A DNA stretch of 64,000 bases from Plasmopara viticola (taxonomy: Eukaryota; Oomycota; Peronosporomycetes; Peronosporales; Peronosporaceae), in NCBI GenBank assembly GCA_001695595.3, contig MBPM02000046.1:186001-250000 (forward strand), read 5' to 3'. Numbering within the stretch: the stretch's first letter is position 1; each line of letters begins with the position of its first letter. The position numbers and the translations under genes were made by a program. Positions 10,073 to 20,751 of this stretch are shown piece after piece. Under the pieces are notes generated by a model, which did not search any database, was not told where the DNA came from, and saw only the letters and a program-made list of their open reading frames with translations.

Positions 10073-11905
10073 ATGAGCTACCGTGCGACACCTCTCGAAG
10101 CATTGGCCAGTGCCGTGGCCCTTCCCGATGTTTTTACTGAAGCCGAGATGCTTCGCACACTACGTCGCAATAATGGGGACATTATGCGCTCGGCTTCTCA
10201 GCTGAAAGACAAACATGCGTTTCGAAACAAAATGCACTTTTCGGAACTCAATGTAGGGCTCCTTCCTCTTCAAGAAGAATTACGTAAAGGGTATGCTCAC
10301 TTACTCGATGGTGCCGAAGATTCGGAACACTGTCCTGTTCTCCTACTGCAACTTCAGCATTTTAAACCTGGTTTCGGACAAGATCAGAAATTACAACGGC
10401 AAGGGTGCGGTGCAGTCGACGGATCGGTCGATAGTTCATTAGAAGATGCGCGTAGGTTGTGTGTGTACCTCATGGACTTGGCCGTTGAGCTCATGGAGGA
10501 ATCTAATGCACCGGGAATTGTATTCATTGTCGACGTGGGCAACTGTACGCTGGCAAACTTGGAAGCCAAGATGGTGACAGATATTTTGCAAATGTGTAAA
10601 AATTGGTACCCCGAAGTGGTAAAGCGAATATTGGTCATCAACGGCTCGGCGTTTACTAGAGTCTTGTCAATAGTATTGTCTAAGCTACTAGGGGTACGCA
10701 CTCAGCAACGGGTAAGGGTATTGAGTGACTTGAGAGAGTTGGGTACGATCTTACCATCTACAGCCATTCCGCAATATTATGGAGGAAGCTATGCAATGAT
10801 ACATCCGAACACGTGGATAAAGAAACAAGCCGAATTAGAAGTTGTTGACTTAGATGCAGCTCTTAAACATCACAATGAGGACGAAGAGCAAGAGAGAGGA
10901 TATGGTGTGGAAGAGAGGGATATTGACTCAAGCGAGAGTCTCAATGGCATGCAGTACGCAAATGTAAGTGCTCTTGACGCCTCTGAAATGCCAAACAGCG
11001 TTCTCCGTGGTCCTTTGATGCGGAAAAAGATGGATGCTGTATGGATTAAATACTTTGCAGTGCTTCGTCCAGAAGCATTGTTGCTCTATGAGCACGCTAC
11101 AAGTAATCGACCGCTTTTTATTATTCCGGTGAACTACGAGGTACAAGTGATGGCTGCAACATTTTATAACACACCAAAAAGCTGCGGATTTCGGATGGAT
11201 GTCCCTGGAGTTGTTGGAGGCCATGAATTAGTTGCCATGAGTGAGCAAGAACGTGGCAATTGGCTTCAAGAGTTGCAGTGGGCAATAAAATGCCATAAAG
11301 AAAAGGTTGAGCGACGAGAGGAACGAGAAGAACGTCGTGCAAAGATGCATCGCGATTTTGAGGCGCTTGATATGATTAACTTTGACGTTGATTTGCCCGT
11401 GGCTCCGTCTTCAAGAGTTGAAAGTAGCAAACTTGCCGCCCTCATGTCAGGCGATGCAACCGAGAAAATTAAGAGAATGGGAATGACACATTTTGATGAT
11501 ATGCAACAGCCAAGTACTCAGTCTCAGACGCCGGTTTCTGGAGTAGCATTGCTAGACTTTGGATTGTATCAACAATCGCCGAGTAGATCGGATATGGCTC
11601 AGCAGAGAGCAATCTTGATGCAGCAACCAACGATGTTTGGAATGCAGTCGTCAGCTAGTGTGCAACAACAGCCAACAATGCTTATGAATATGCAGCCACC
11701 GATACCAAGAATGATGCACCAGCCAATGATGAGGGGAATGCAAGGACAGCAATCAATGCAAATGGATATGAATATGCAATACCAATCAATGGAGCAGCAA
11801 TTATCAATGGCGAAGCACCAAGGTATGAATCTTCCTGTACCAACAGGCTGTCAGTTTGAGTTAAAGTCACTTCAGGACCAGCTACTTAGTAGTTTTCGTG
11901 GATGA
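10073..11905 (+). CDS. CRAL-TRIO (Sec14-like) and PH domain protein, 610 aa
   Basis: Single-exon gene from the ATG at 10073. Residues ~88-250 form a CRAL-TRIO lipid-binding domain: 'CPVLLLQLQHFKPG', then the central 'APGIVFIVDVGNCTLANL' strand-helix and 'WYPEVVKRILVING', ending near 'IPQYYGG'. An N-terminal helical segment ('TEAEMLRTLRRNNGDI') fits the CRAL-TRIO N domain. Residues ~302-405 form a PH domain ('LRGPLMRKKMDAVWIKYFAVL' at its start and 'WLQELQWAI' at its end helix). A charged coiled segment follows, then a Met/Gln-rich low-complexity tail (about 480-585). This suggests a cytosolic phosphoinositide-linked lipid transfer or sensing protein at membranes. The partner lipid is unknown. 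Confidence 0.85.
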   Translation: MSYRATPLEALASAVALPDVFTEAEMLRTLRRNNGDIMRSASQLKDKHAFRNKMHFSELNVGLLPLQEELRKGYAHLLDGAEDSEHCPVLLLQLQHFKPGFGQDQKLQRQGCGAVDGSVDSSLEDARRLCVYLMDLAVELMEESNAPGIVFIVDVGNCTLANLEAKMVTDILQMCKNWYPEVVKRILVINGSAFTRVLSIVLSKLLGVRTQQRVRVLSDLRELGTILPSTAIPQYYGGSYAMIHPNTWIKKQAELEVVDLDAALKHHNEDEEQERGYGVEERDIDSSESLNGMQYANVSALDASEMPNSVLRGPLMRKKMDAVWIKYFAVLRPEALLLYEHATSNRPLFIIPVNYEVQVMAATFYNTPKSCGFRMDVPGVVGGHELVAMSEQERGNWLQELQWAIKCHKEKVERREEREERRAKMHRDFEALDMINFDVDLPVAPSSRVESSKLAALMSGDATEKIKRMGMTHFDDMQQPSTQSQTPVSGVALLDFGLYQQSPSRSDMAQQRAILMQQPTMFGMQSSASVQQQPTMLMNMQPPIPRMMHQPMMRGMQGQQSMQMDMNMQYQSMEQQLSMAKHQGMNLPVPTGCQFELKSLQDQLLSSFRG

Positions 11906-12094
11906 AATGTATTGGCAAGCAGCAAATAAAATATGAACCCACTTATAATTATATTGTGATTGGTATTGTCTTCCATGTCACGATAACGGCATGACCCTTT
12001 CTATCTTTAGCGAAATGCAGCAGCTGACAGCGCACTTCCAAGGCAAGGCCTGGTATAAGTAGCATAGACGCCTTTATTTCGTCATAGTGTTCTT

Positions 12095-13150
12095 ATGGTC
12101 GACACAAGTGACTGCCTGCCTCAAGTCAATGCTTTTATAGAGGCTTCACTGCTCGTGTTCCTTGTCGTAACAGCTTTTACACTGCGTCACCAAGTGAAAA
12201 AGGAAGACATTTTTCCGATTCGCGAATCGAATGCATTGTACGACCATTTACAACCCAAATTCCGGTGCGAAATGGCTGGGATAGCTCTGGGACTCGAAGT
12301 GTGGGGCGTCGCTGGATTTTTTTTGAGCGGAAAGCCCGGCTGTCCAGCATCACACTGGCTGGTTGTGCTCTGTTTATCACTGTCTGGGGGATGTATGCTC
12401 ATAGGAACGTGGATGGGTGCACGAGAGGCTCTACTAACCGTTGACTATGACGTACGTCACAGTATCACAACATGTACTCATGCGTTTGTTAAAAAGTGTA
12501 CGAATTGATGATTTTCTGGTAATTTTGTGTAGATGTTGACGATTCTTCGTTGTTCATGCTGCTCACGTCTGACCAAACGCGCCCTACTCTTGCCTCCATT
12601 GGCTTTACTAGTGACGCTCAATATTGCGTCTTGGCTTGAAAGCCGCTGTCTAATTGCTTGCAATGCATCAACGCTGTTCCCACCCACAACTTTCTTTGCT
12701 GGCACTGCTTTTGTATTCTTGGCCATGTTTGTTGCAACTATGCTGGCTGTGTGCTATCCGCTCTCGCGCAAATGCCGTAAAACGTCTTTACGACCCAACA
12801 AGATGGTGGTGGCGCTTGGACTTGCAGCATTCGCTCTCACATCCATTGGTTGGTCCACGGTTGGTTTCATGGGCCTTCTAAAACGTTCTGATCGCGCTGC
12901 GCTTGACGTCATTAGCTGTTGGGACGACCCCATCGTAGTTCATGCAGCGCAATGGAGCATCATACAATTACTACTTGTGGGTAGTATGCTACTTTTAACG
13001 ACATTGTGCTGTCGATTGGAGGATTTCTTCCTTGCGGCAAATGTACCCGAAATCGACCTGGCCCAGCTCTCCCCCAGACTTGCAGCAATGAAAGCATACA
13101 CACATACAAACACGTCCACTTGTCATAAAACTAGTTTAGTAATCCTTTAA
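12095..13150 (+). CDS. Seven-transmembrane protein of unknown function (two exons)
   Basis: Model: join(12095..12451, 12533..13150), giving 324 aa. The intron (81 nt) starts GTACGT and ends TTTTGTGTAG, phase 0. Without splicing the first exon soon reaches a stop at 12506. Hydrophobic segments are seen at about residues 11-30, 60-80 and 88-110 in exon 1, and four more in exon 2 (LLLPPLALLVTLNIAS; FAGTAFVFLAMFVATMLAV; VALGLAAFALTSIGW; IIQLLLVGSMLLLTTLCC), seven in total. Several cysteines lie in loops. It does not match a receptor family I recognise. The last 20 residues are Thr/His-rich, so the exact 3' end is less certain. Confidence 0.65.
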
Positions 13151-13255
13151 AACAAACATAAAGACCCAATCATATGTCCCATTGGCAATGGTAAAAATTG
13201 ACTACTTCCGTATGCACTGTCTTCGCTTTAACAAAAATGGCGCGACAAGTTCGGC

Positions 13256-15361
13256 TTATTCTCCATGCTTGATAGCAGTGGCGAGTTGCACAAACACATT
13301 CTGGTAGTGTTCCCACTGCTGCTTAACATTGTTCACATGCTCAACGTCGGTCTCGTCGGTTGTTGCAAGCTGGTGCACGGCTAATTTGCCACATTGCAGT
13401 AGAGCCTGTAAAGCCTCCGCACGTGCGCGGTCGTGCAGCACGACTGAGAGAGATTGGACGATATGGCCATGGAGGGCGCGCTGCAGACACTCGACAAGCA
13501 ACTCTGCCGGTGGCGTGGGCGGCACGTAGAGAAACATGAGCACCAGTGTCTGACAAAGACGATCGTCGCCGTCCAGTTGACGACCAACGTCCGTCTGTCC
13601 GGACAATAAGTGGTCGACCAGGTGAGGCAAGAGCACGAACCGTGCCGACGGGTGCAGCAACGGCAACGCCCGACTTACCAGCACCTTGCCCTTGTTTACC
13701 GACAGCATCTTGTGTAGCTGCTGTACGTCGCAGCTCATGACGCCCCGCGAATCCACTTCGCTCTCAGAGTCACTTGGTTGAGTCACGTTGACTCCTAGCA
13801 GAGCTGCAAGCTCCAAAAGCAAAGATGTTGTTCGTGATCGCAACTTCACTAGACTTGGATCCATTTCGTCTTCAGCCATGGAGTGGAACTGCTGTACATT
13901 AATGCCACGGGCATCAAGTAAATGACGCGCGTCTTGGAGCGAGAGCAGGCACTGCATCCCGCGATCGAATTGCAGACGCAAAGTCCACGTATCGTTCGCA
14001 AAGACGGAATTACGATGAGCATTGTCGCTCATTCGCAAAACCTTAGCAGCTTGAGCTTCTGCAGCAACAGTCAGGGCACCAGGGCTTGAGCCACGCAGGT
14101 GTTTGGAACTGGCAGCTTCACTACTCGACTCGGCTGTCGCAGACGCAAGATCGTCGTCGTCGCCTTTAGATGCAGTACGCTCTGGGTCCTCAGAACTTGT
14201 TGAGGACGGAAGTTGAGGCGAAGCAGCGACGTCCGTGCCAGCCAAGTTTAATAAAAGCTTTGGGCGATACAAACTGCTCTTGGTGTTGCGTCCAAGCACG
14301 TGATACTCGTTCTCCCAATTGCGTGACTTGACCTCATGTTGCACATCACGGGGATCGACTGATTTTACGTGCTGCAGCTTCCAAGACGGTAGCGGGACAG
14401 AAGAACGACCGGATCCACCAACCCGGTTGCGTTTTTGCATGTAATTATGGTAATAATAGTCATCGCTGAATGGATCACTTGACCGGAGCCACTTCATCTG
14501 TTGCTGCATGACAAAATTCACGTCACGCGGTGTCATCATTTTAAAAGCAAACGGGTGCATTTGTGGTGGGGTGTGATGCACGCTGGTGTGTCCAAACGCG
14601 CCGGGAGGACCAGGAAACGGTGGACGCATAGGAGGTGGTGGACCACGTCCATAATGTTGCGGCAATGGCGGTGGGTACATTCCATGTGGAGGCATGGATG
14701 GGTGATTATGCAAGTACATGGGATGAGATGGGTGCTGCTGCATATACGGCGGGCGAGGTACAAACTGCTGCTGTTGCTGCTGCTGGGTGTAAAACGACGG
14801 ATGTAAAGCATTGGGCGGTTGAACGGGGTGCGTGGGGAGAGGTGGAGCTTGTGGTAGCGGAGGTGGGACCTGTGTCGGGGCCGCGTCGTCATCGTCGAGA
14901 CCCAGTCCTTTCAGTCCAGGCACTTGACTCTCATCTAGTTCAGAATCCTGTTCCAGACTTAGACCGGGAGGCGGTGCTCGTCCATTAGCACCTGACTTAT
15001 CCAATACAGCGCCTTGAAACTTTTCCTCCAGTCGTGAGAAAACCTGTTGACCTCTGGCCCACTTTAAGTCCTCAGACGGTGCCGCCAGTCCAGGCGGCAC
15101 CCGGCCAGAAGATCCAGCGCTGGTTTGAACGGCATCTTTGGACTGAAAGCTGCCCATAAAGACAGCAGAGAAAGCATCATTGAAAAACAGAGACGTGCCG
15201 GCGTCGCTGGCCTGGGCGCTGCTTTCTACAGGTCCCAGCAGGTCGTGTGCACGCAGATCTGCCAGCAGCGACTCGTACTTGGTGTCGTCCACGCTGCCAT
15301 TTGAGAAAAAGGCTGGTAGTCCATCAGAAGTCAAGTCAAAGAGCGAGTCTTCTGAAGCCAT
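13256..15361 (-). CDS. PAT1: PAT1 mRNA-decay factor homologue, 701 aa
   Basis: The ATG is at 15361 and the stop at 13256-13258. PAT1 activates decapping of deadenylated mRNA in P bodies and bridges Dcp2 activators with the Lsm1-7 ring. The N-terminus is acidic, then comes a long Pro/Gln/His-rich low-complexity region (about 165-270). The PAT1 core follows: 'MTPRDVNFVMQQQMKWL', then 'DPFSDDYYYHNYMQKR', the diagnostic 'multiple-Tyr DDYYY.NY' element. Next is 'PSWKLQHVKSVDPRDVQ' and a helical C-terminal (alpha-superhelix) domain to the end. Length and order fit the eukaryotic family. The GC-rich Gln/Pro codon runs create many open antisense frames, which are shadows. Confidence 0.88.
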   Translation of the reverse strand: MASEDSLFDLTSDGLPAFFSNGSVDDTKYESLLADLRAHDLLGPVESSAQASDAGTSLFFNDAFSAVFMGSFQSKDAVQTSAGSSGRVPPGLAAPSEDLKWARGQQVFSRLEEKFQGAVLDKSGANGRAPPPGLSLEQDSELDESQVPGLKGLGLDDDDAAPTQVPPPLPQAPPLPTHPVQPPNALHPSFYTQQQQQQQFVPRPPYMQQHPSHPMYLHNHPSMPPHGMYPPPLPQHYGRGPPPPMRPPFPGPPGAFGHTSVHHTPPQMHPFAFKMMTPRDVNFVMQQQMKWLRSSDPFSDDYYYHNYMQKRNRVGGSGRSSVPLPSWKLQHVKSVDPRDVQHEVKSRNWENEYHVLGRNTKSSLYRPKLLLNLAGTDVAASPQLPSSTSSEDPERTASKGDDDDLASATAESSSEAASSKHLRGSSPGALTVAAEAQAAKVLRMSDNAHRNSVFANDTWTLRLQFDRGMQCLLSLQDARHLLDARGINVQQFHSMAEDEMDPSLVKLRSRTTSLLLELAALLGVNVTQPSDSESEVDSRGVMSCDVQQLHKMLSVNKGKVLVSRALPLLHPSARFVLLPHLVDHLLSGQTDVGRQLDGDDRLCQTLVLMFLYVPPTPPAELLVECLQRALHGHIVQSLSVVLHDRARAEALQALLQCGKLAVHQLATTDETDVEHVNNVKQQWEHYQNVFVQLATAIKHGE

Positions 15362-15665
15362 GGTAGGCGTCTAAGACTCCACGGGCTATAGAGGCGTAAG
15401 AAGACGGCAACGATGTTAGCAATTTGCAATCGATGTAGGTAGCTTTGGCTCGTGGAACTGGTATGGCCGGATAGAAAAGACACAGACAAAGGTATTAATG
15501 AGGTTAACGCATCGAGAAAGTCGCTGTAAGCGGCAGGAGACGTGTACATACCTAGACAGGTGTGTGTTGGTACCCTCCACCTAACGAATAACTCCCCCCT
15601 CAGCAAACCGTACTAATTTTATATAAATTATCAGAAACAACACGCAAAAATTTACAATTTACTTT
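15362..15665. other. Intergenic between PAT1 5' end and PIG-S 3' end
   Basis: About 300 bp without a gene. It should hold the PAT1 promoter/5'UTR and the PIG-S 3'UTR and polyadenylation signal. No defined element was recognised. Confidence 0.5.
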
Positions 15666-17389
15666 TTACTGCATCTTTTCCTTCATAGCTTTACGCTTTG
15701 CTTTATAACGTTTGACCTCTCGTACAATGCCCAATATGAAAGGGAGAATAAGTGGAGCGAGTAGCGGCGCATAGACGCCCAGCATCTGTTCCTGGGGGAA
15801 GTAAAGCTGTCGGATCATCGTGTGGTCGGAATAGGCAGCGTCTGTAAGCTCCGAAGCCTGTCGAGCCATAGCCAGGAGAGTATGCAAGTCTGCCGCCTCA
15901 ACGCACTCGTGTTGCCAGTTTTTTCCACACAAAATGGCTTCAAGTCTCGTCACGGCTGTTTCTACTCGAAGTTGTATGCGTTCCAGCACGCTGAGCTCCG
16001 GTAGCGTCTCGACAAGCTTCACCGTTGACTGCAGCGTCTCAATTGCCGTTTGTATGAGCTTCGTGAAGCGGTCGCGCATGACAGTGTCGAGTTCCCAAAC
16101 CGCAATACCCTCCACAGGAGACGGCAAGAAGAACACTTGTTGTCTTCCATCGCCACTTAATGATGCGTCCTCTTCAACTTGTCGATCAAAAAATGAGGGT
16201 ACACCAAGTAATGTGCGCAACTCTGAGATGAAAAGTCCCATCATTCGCTGCAACTCGCGCGTTCGCGTTGTAGTTGCCAATGCCGTGCTTTCATCGCTTA
16301 AAATACGAGCATTTAGCGAAAAAGGGTTCAAAATAACGACAATCCCCCACCCAGGCAGCTCAAACGCCGTCGCTAGATCACCTTTGTTCCCATCTTGGCG
16401 GATAAATAATGGTGCGTGCTGTGCATCTGGGAGCGCAGCCATAAAGTGTAGCACTTGCTCGCCATCGTTTAGTACCGACGCGTCTAAGTAGTCGTTTGCG
16501 CTCTTGAACTAAAAACACCGATTGAACAATTAAGAATTGTGAAGCGTCAGAATCAATATCAAATCGATGAAGTCAATACACTTACATGCTTGAGATCGTC
16601 TGCATGTATGTAAAATTCGGTTTCATCCGCATTCGACGTAACTTGCTTTGCCAGTCGCGCGTACTGAATTACCTGCGTTTCGACTGTGAAATTAGCTAGA
16701 GCTTCCACTTTGTGCACGCATCTACTGAAATATTGATCCACTAGTGCCTGAAGACTCTCATTCCATGGCGTCACTGGATTTTCTTTAAGCAACGAAAATT
16801 GTAAGCGATAACGCAGCGCGTGTCTCGTCGATCTTGACTCGGTATTTTGCTTGTCGCGATCCTTGTCGACTTGGGGGTAAATGTGTTTTTGCACTAGGTT
16901 TTCAATGGCAGAATGGATCGCATCCCCTTCATTTACTTGACAGTGCGACGACCACGCGTGTCGATACTTTCCGACCGTCAAATTTGGTGTCGAAAGGATT
17001 GCTTTCTTATCGCACAGCAGGAAGATGCTAAAGCGCTTGGAATCGGGCGTCGCCAGCGAATTCAGTGCGTCGTCCATCGCCTGCAGACCAGAATTCGATG
17101 CAAAGTGCAGTGCTTGCTTCTGCTCTGAGTCTAATCGCATAGTATGCGTTACGTATCTGATGGTGGAGGCGCTGGAGGACAGCGCAGGCGAAGATGCCGA
17201 CTCAATGTTGTAGACATCCACGTCAAATGTGTCTTTCTCACCAAAGCGTGACGCCTTCCATGACAATATTTGGATGCGTGAGACGGGAAGATTTCTACGC
17301 TCAACTTGCGTAAGGTGCCAAGCCACAGGCGCCGCCAGAAGCACGAACAGCACAAATGCTCCCACGATCTGCAGTCGCGTGCCTGCCAT
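15666..17389 (-). CDS. PIGS: GPI transamidase subunit PIG-S (two exons), 548 aa
   Basis: Model: complement(join(15666..16508, 16586..17389)). The 77-nt intron starts GTAAGT and ends TTTTTAG, phase 0, and removes the out-of-frame gap between the two open frames. PIG-S is a subunit of the ER complex that attaches GPI anchors to proteins. Near the N-terminus is a signal-anchor helix (IVGAFVLFVLLAAPVAW). A second hydrophobic helix close to the C-terminus (LLAPLILPFILGIV) is preceded by 'LYFPQEQMLGVYAPL', which matches the family's 'YFPDDQKFAIYIPLFLP' element. Other family landmarks are 'NFTVETQVIQYA' before the intron and 'WGIVVILNP' after it. The basic C-terminus (KRYKAKRKAMKEK) faces the cytosol. 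Two membrane spans and ~550 aa are normal for PIG-S. Confidence 0.92.
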
Positions 17390-17459
17390 TTTTTATAAAA
17401 ATTGGACTTTCGGGATAGACTTTAGATTTAGATACCGGCATTAATTAGTTACCGAAAAA

Positions 17460-17889
17460 AGCTATTTGTACTTAAACTTATGCTTGTAGCGCTTAAGTTT
17501 GCCTTTTCTATTATGATAACCGCCGCCATACGCAACGCCCGGGTACGCAACGAACTGAGGCTGAGGCACTACATATCCACCACATGCGGGCGTCGCCTGT
17601 ACAAAGAGATGACGTCCTTGGGCTGCATAGTAGGCTTGTGCCTGGTGCGGTGGTGGTGCAGGAGGTGTCGAAAGCGTAGAGGGTACTGCGGCGAATATGG
17701 TTGGCCTGGAGGTGGATATATTTGCACATATGGCTGACCTGGAGAAGGGTATCCTTGTGGAGGTGGATACCCCTGTGGAGGTGGATATCCTTGCGGAGGT
17801 GGATACCCTTGTATAAATGAATATCCTTATGCGGGTGAATATGGTTAGCTTAGAGGCGGGTAGCTACCTCGCGGCGGTGAGTAGTTCAT
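17460..17889 (-). pseudogene. Proline-rich 'YPPPQG' repeat protein, dead copy
   Basis: Minus-strand homologue of the intact gene at 33865-34293. The ATG (17889-17887) is kept, but codon 15 is a stop (CAA to TAA relative to the intact copy), and further changes break the Gly-Tyr-Pro repeat region. The 3' end, including the basic tail codons (KRYKHKFK-like), is still recognisable near 17460-17500. It is most simply a duplicate freed from selection. Confidence 0.8.
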
Positions 17890-18012
17890 TAGTATCTTGT
17901 AAGCACGCGTCTCTTAAAATAGCGCCAGTTCAGGAATGCTCTTATTCTGTAGCAATTTATGCTCCGTTTTAGTTAATGCAAAGTGTAAGAAAAACAATTT
18001 CTGTTTTTAATT

Positions 18013-18370
18013 AAGACCTGAAAAACGGCACGCAAACTGAGCGAGTCGGTGACGGACACGCCTGTGCTGGAGGAAACGCCGCAGTCGGAGTAGCCTGCCG
18101 ATACCAACAATCGTGGAAATTTCACACGCAATTTGAACAAGGAGGCTGATGGGAAAGTTGCGCGCAAGATGTTCTTTGGCGGGCTGGCGTTCCTGCCGTG
18201 GTTGCACCTCGTCAACATTATAGTTTACCGCAAGCAGTTTATGGACCCGACTATCGACGCGAGTGTCACACTGTGCGTAGTACTGCACGTCTAATATAGA
18301 AGTAAATGTAACTTAGATATTTGTGCTCACAAACACTGCTTTTATCTCACTTTCAGGAATGCGACGGCAG
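18013..18370 (+). pseudogene. PEN-2 (gamma-secretase subunit) dead copy
   Basis: Homologous to the intact PEN-2 gene at 34433. The start codon is lost (ATGGC to ACGGC). An in-frame TAG replaces a Gln codon at 18090-18092 (after 'TPQSE'). The family core 'GGLAFLPWLHLVNI' is still readable around 18178-18220. The second exon is cut off: similarity ends a few bases after the intron acceptor, so the second membrane helix region is absent. It cannot encode a working subunit. Confidence 0.85.
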
Positions 18371-18530
18371 TAGTGGGTCGACCGCTCGACCGACAACATT
18401 CAAACTACTTGCAATAGTTAGCCACCGATCAGAAATAAGAATTCAGTCAGCGCCGCCAACTATGCTTTAGATCGCAAGCTATGAGTTCTGCGATATGGTC
18501 AGATAGGAACTTGTCGAAGCGTAGTTGCCA

Positions 18531-19420
18531 CTATGAGTTCACACTGGATAACGATGAGTTCTCACGCTTGGCTAAGAACTTCTGTCGAGAGCGCTCAGCA
18601 CGGTGCCATTCAGCATGAGCAGCAGATGCACCAGGCGATCTGAATCGCTTGTTGCATCTTGGATAAGGACACACCAGATCAACTTCATCTTCTGACGACG
18701 AACCCGAATCCTGGCTCAACACCATCTCCAGATCAGTGCTAACAAGAGTGAAACCAGGAAGAACGTCGCCACCGTCAAGATCTCTCCACGCAGTGTTGTC
18801 AGAGCATTGTACGTCTCATTGTGGTCGAGATAGTACTCATACATCCGCTGAAATTTTGGGCGTGGATCAATCAGCCAACCCAACCGGACGCCGTGCTGGA
18901 AATAATCGTTTCGCATCTTTCGATCAAGAGCGCTGCGTTGAGAGCCTCGACCAGAGAGCTTATCAATCTCAACAACAAAGGTGGGAACATAGGGATCGCC
19001 ACGATACGTCCACCTCTGTCACGAGTCAAATTTCTGTCACCATGTCGTGGTGTGTATGCCACGTCGGGCATTCTCACGTTGGGCCTCCGGACGATGCTCC
19101 AGAATGAAGGCCCCTTGCGAGGTTGTCACTCTGCCTCCTTCTCCAGACCACGTCGCCCATTCATCCAAAACTCTAGCGATCTTGGCCGCCACCTTCTCAT
19201 TGCCATACACGACCATTCGATAGGGAATGAAGCGGCCTCTGTCGATGAAAAACGCCGGCTGCTCGCCAAAAACGGGGTTCACCAGTGGACCGAGCTTCTT
19301 CACGTGATGATTTAACTGCTTCAGCGCCACTCCAGGATAGTCCTTGACGTAGCACAAAGTCGTCTTTGTTTCCAAGTCGCGCACGAGCCGCGTAAGAACG
19401 TCTTTGTGAGGTTCCGCCAT
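18531..19420 (-). pseudogene. Uma2-family (DUF820) nuclease-like gene with C-terminal C2H2 zinc finger, frameshifted
   Basis: The minus strand starts at the ATG at 19420. The coding signal passes through three frames: first ~19420-19095 ('KLGPLVNPVFGEQPAF', 'RVTTSQGAFILEH'), then ~19077-19005 ('RMPDVAYTPR'), then ~18990-18770 ('FVVEIDKLSG' and 'FQHGVRLGWLIDPRP'), then back by a shift near 18765 into a frame that ends at 18531. 'PDVA', 'VEI' and 'GV..GWLIDP' are the conserved parts of the Uma2/putative restriction endonuclease fold of the PD-(D/E)XK group. The tail holds an acidic Ser/Glu stretch and a C2H2 finger ('CPYPRCNKRF' with a downstream H...H). At least three frame changes make it a pseudogene unless the assembly is at fault. 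Uma2 proteins are mainly bacterial, so lateral origin is likely (inference). Confidence 0.7.
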
Positions 19421-19519
19421 CGCTGCTCTTTCTCAGTAGCTTTGTTGCTTTCCAAAATTACACGATGTGGTCCAAGGTCGGTAGTCGCAGTCAATCAAAT
19501 ACCAAAAAGATGGTGTAAA

Positions 19520-20650
19520 GATCTTGGAAAAGGTTGGGGTGACGCCCTCCTTCCAAGCGCGGGGGCTAAATGCTCGCGCGCTTCGGGCAGGTGCTCTCGG
19601 GCATCTGCAAGTCTCTAACGAGTCTCACCCTAGGCGCGACGGTCTCCAGCACCAGGCCAAACCCCTTTCCACGCCCTTAACCGCGCCAACCGCATCCGGA
19701 TTGGCTCGTTTAGTGTGAATTCTCTAGGATCGAAGCGCAAGAAGCACGAAACACTCCCCGAAGATTTCCGGCGCTACCGCGTCGATATCCTTGGCCTCCG
19801 AGAAACCAAGATCTACGATAGAGGTGAGCACCGCATTGATGACTTCCTTCTTTTAACCCTAAAAAAAAAAAAAACGAAGCCAAGACCGAATTTACCGAAA
19901 TTCGCCGCCACTGCAACCCGTCAGGCGCCACTCGACACGCCCGAGCCCGAGAAGAAACCTGGCGCCACACTAAGAAGCTCGGAACACTCCTCGGCGATAT
20001 TGAAGATCTATCCCGACGCAAGTCCCTGGCCACCCTCGCGCTCCACCGCCTCTGGTCCGTCTGGCTCCGCCCCACGCTCATCTCACCCAAGGCCCGCATT
20101 CGACTGTACAAAACCTACGTTCTACTAATTCTGCTGTACAACTGCGCCACCTGGGCTCTTACCAAGTCAGAGCTCCACGGCTTCGAGAGTTTCCATCGCC
20201 GCCAGCTTCGCTACGTTCTTGGCTATCGCTACCCTCGACCCATTTCGAATGCAAGACTCTACGACCTCTGTGATGAGCGGCCGCTGAGACTACGACTGAC
20301 ACAAGCTCGCTGGCGCCTGTTTGGCCATGTACTTCGCCGCAATCCCGACATTCCAGCTAACTTCCAGATGCGTGCCTACTTCTTCTCCACCGCAGCAAAA
20401 TGGCGCGGACGTCCCCGCACCACGCTCCCCTCAACACTCGACCACAAACTTGTTTCCTGTGGCTCCGGCTTTCGACTCCGGATAGCACAAGACCTCGAAG
20501 TGCTTCGTACCCTTGCACAAGACCGAAAGAAATGGAAGGCCCTCACGACCTCGGTGCTGGATGTACTGCCCACTCTATGCCGTGGACTAGCCAGACTGAG
20601 CCTAGCACGTGCATAACTTGGCAACGCGATAACGTAATACATTACATTAC
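19520..20650 (+). mobile_element. LINE-derived element, second 1.1-kb internally deleted copy
   Basis: Same 5' end, A-rich internal junction (19860-19875) and ATTAC tail as the 1665-2812 copy. Flanking repeats: ATGGTGTAAAG at 19510-19520 and ATGGTGTAAGG at 20651-20661 (10 of 11 match). The encoded remnant is broken more than in the first copy: the endonuclease frame 19715-20128 and the RT-end frame 20368-20616 are separate. It also lacks ~30 bp before the final 'CACTCTATGCCGTGG' segment. It sits at the left edge of the Polinton, so it could be mistaken for part of it. Confidence 0.85.
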
Positions 20651-20751
20651 ATGGTGTAAGGGTTCTAAAAAAATGGGGTACGGGGTGGTAAATGAAAATT
20701 GCGGGTGGTTCTATTGATTCCTGATAAATAAAAAGTTTGTAATATACAAAG

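Larger units (their letters stand above)
17395..18370. repeat. Direct duplication, copy A (decayed) of the proline-rich protein/PEN-2 pair
   Basis: This ~1-kb block aligns along its length with 33806-34774 in the same orientation. Both start near a TATAAAAATTGGA motif, run through the proline-rich gene and its divergent promoter, and stop at the start of PEN-2 exon 2 (the shared GCGACGG near 18363 and 34768). Copy A begins directly upstream of the PIG-S start codon. Both genes in it are inactivated. The block and its sister bracket 15.4 kb of mobile and pseudogene DNA. Confidence 0.85.

Noticed and set aside
14763..14790. CAG/CTG-type repeat as a CRISPR or regulatory array
   Set aside because: It is a short Gln codon run in PAT1. 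No CRISPR-like arrays with spacers are seen anywhere in the window.
13329..14988. Long antisense ORFs within PAT1
   Set aside because: They lie opposite GC-rich Gln/Pro/His codons of PAT1, have no domains and are explained as shadows.
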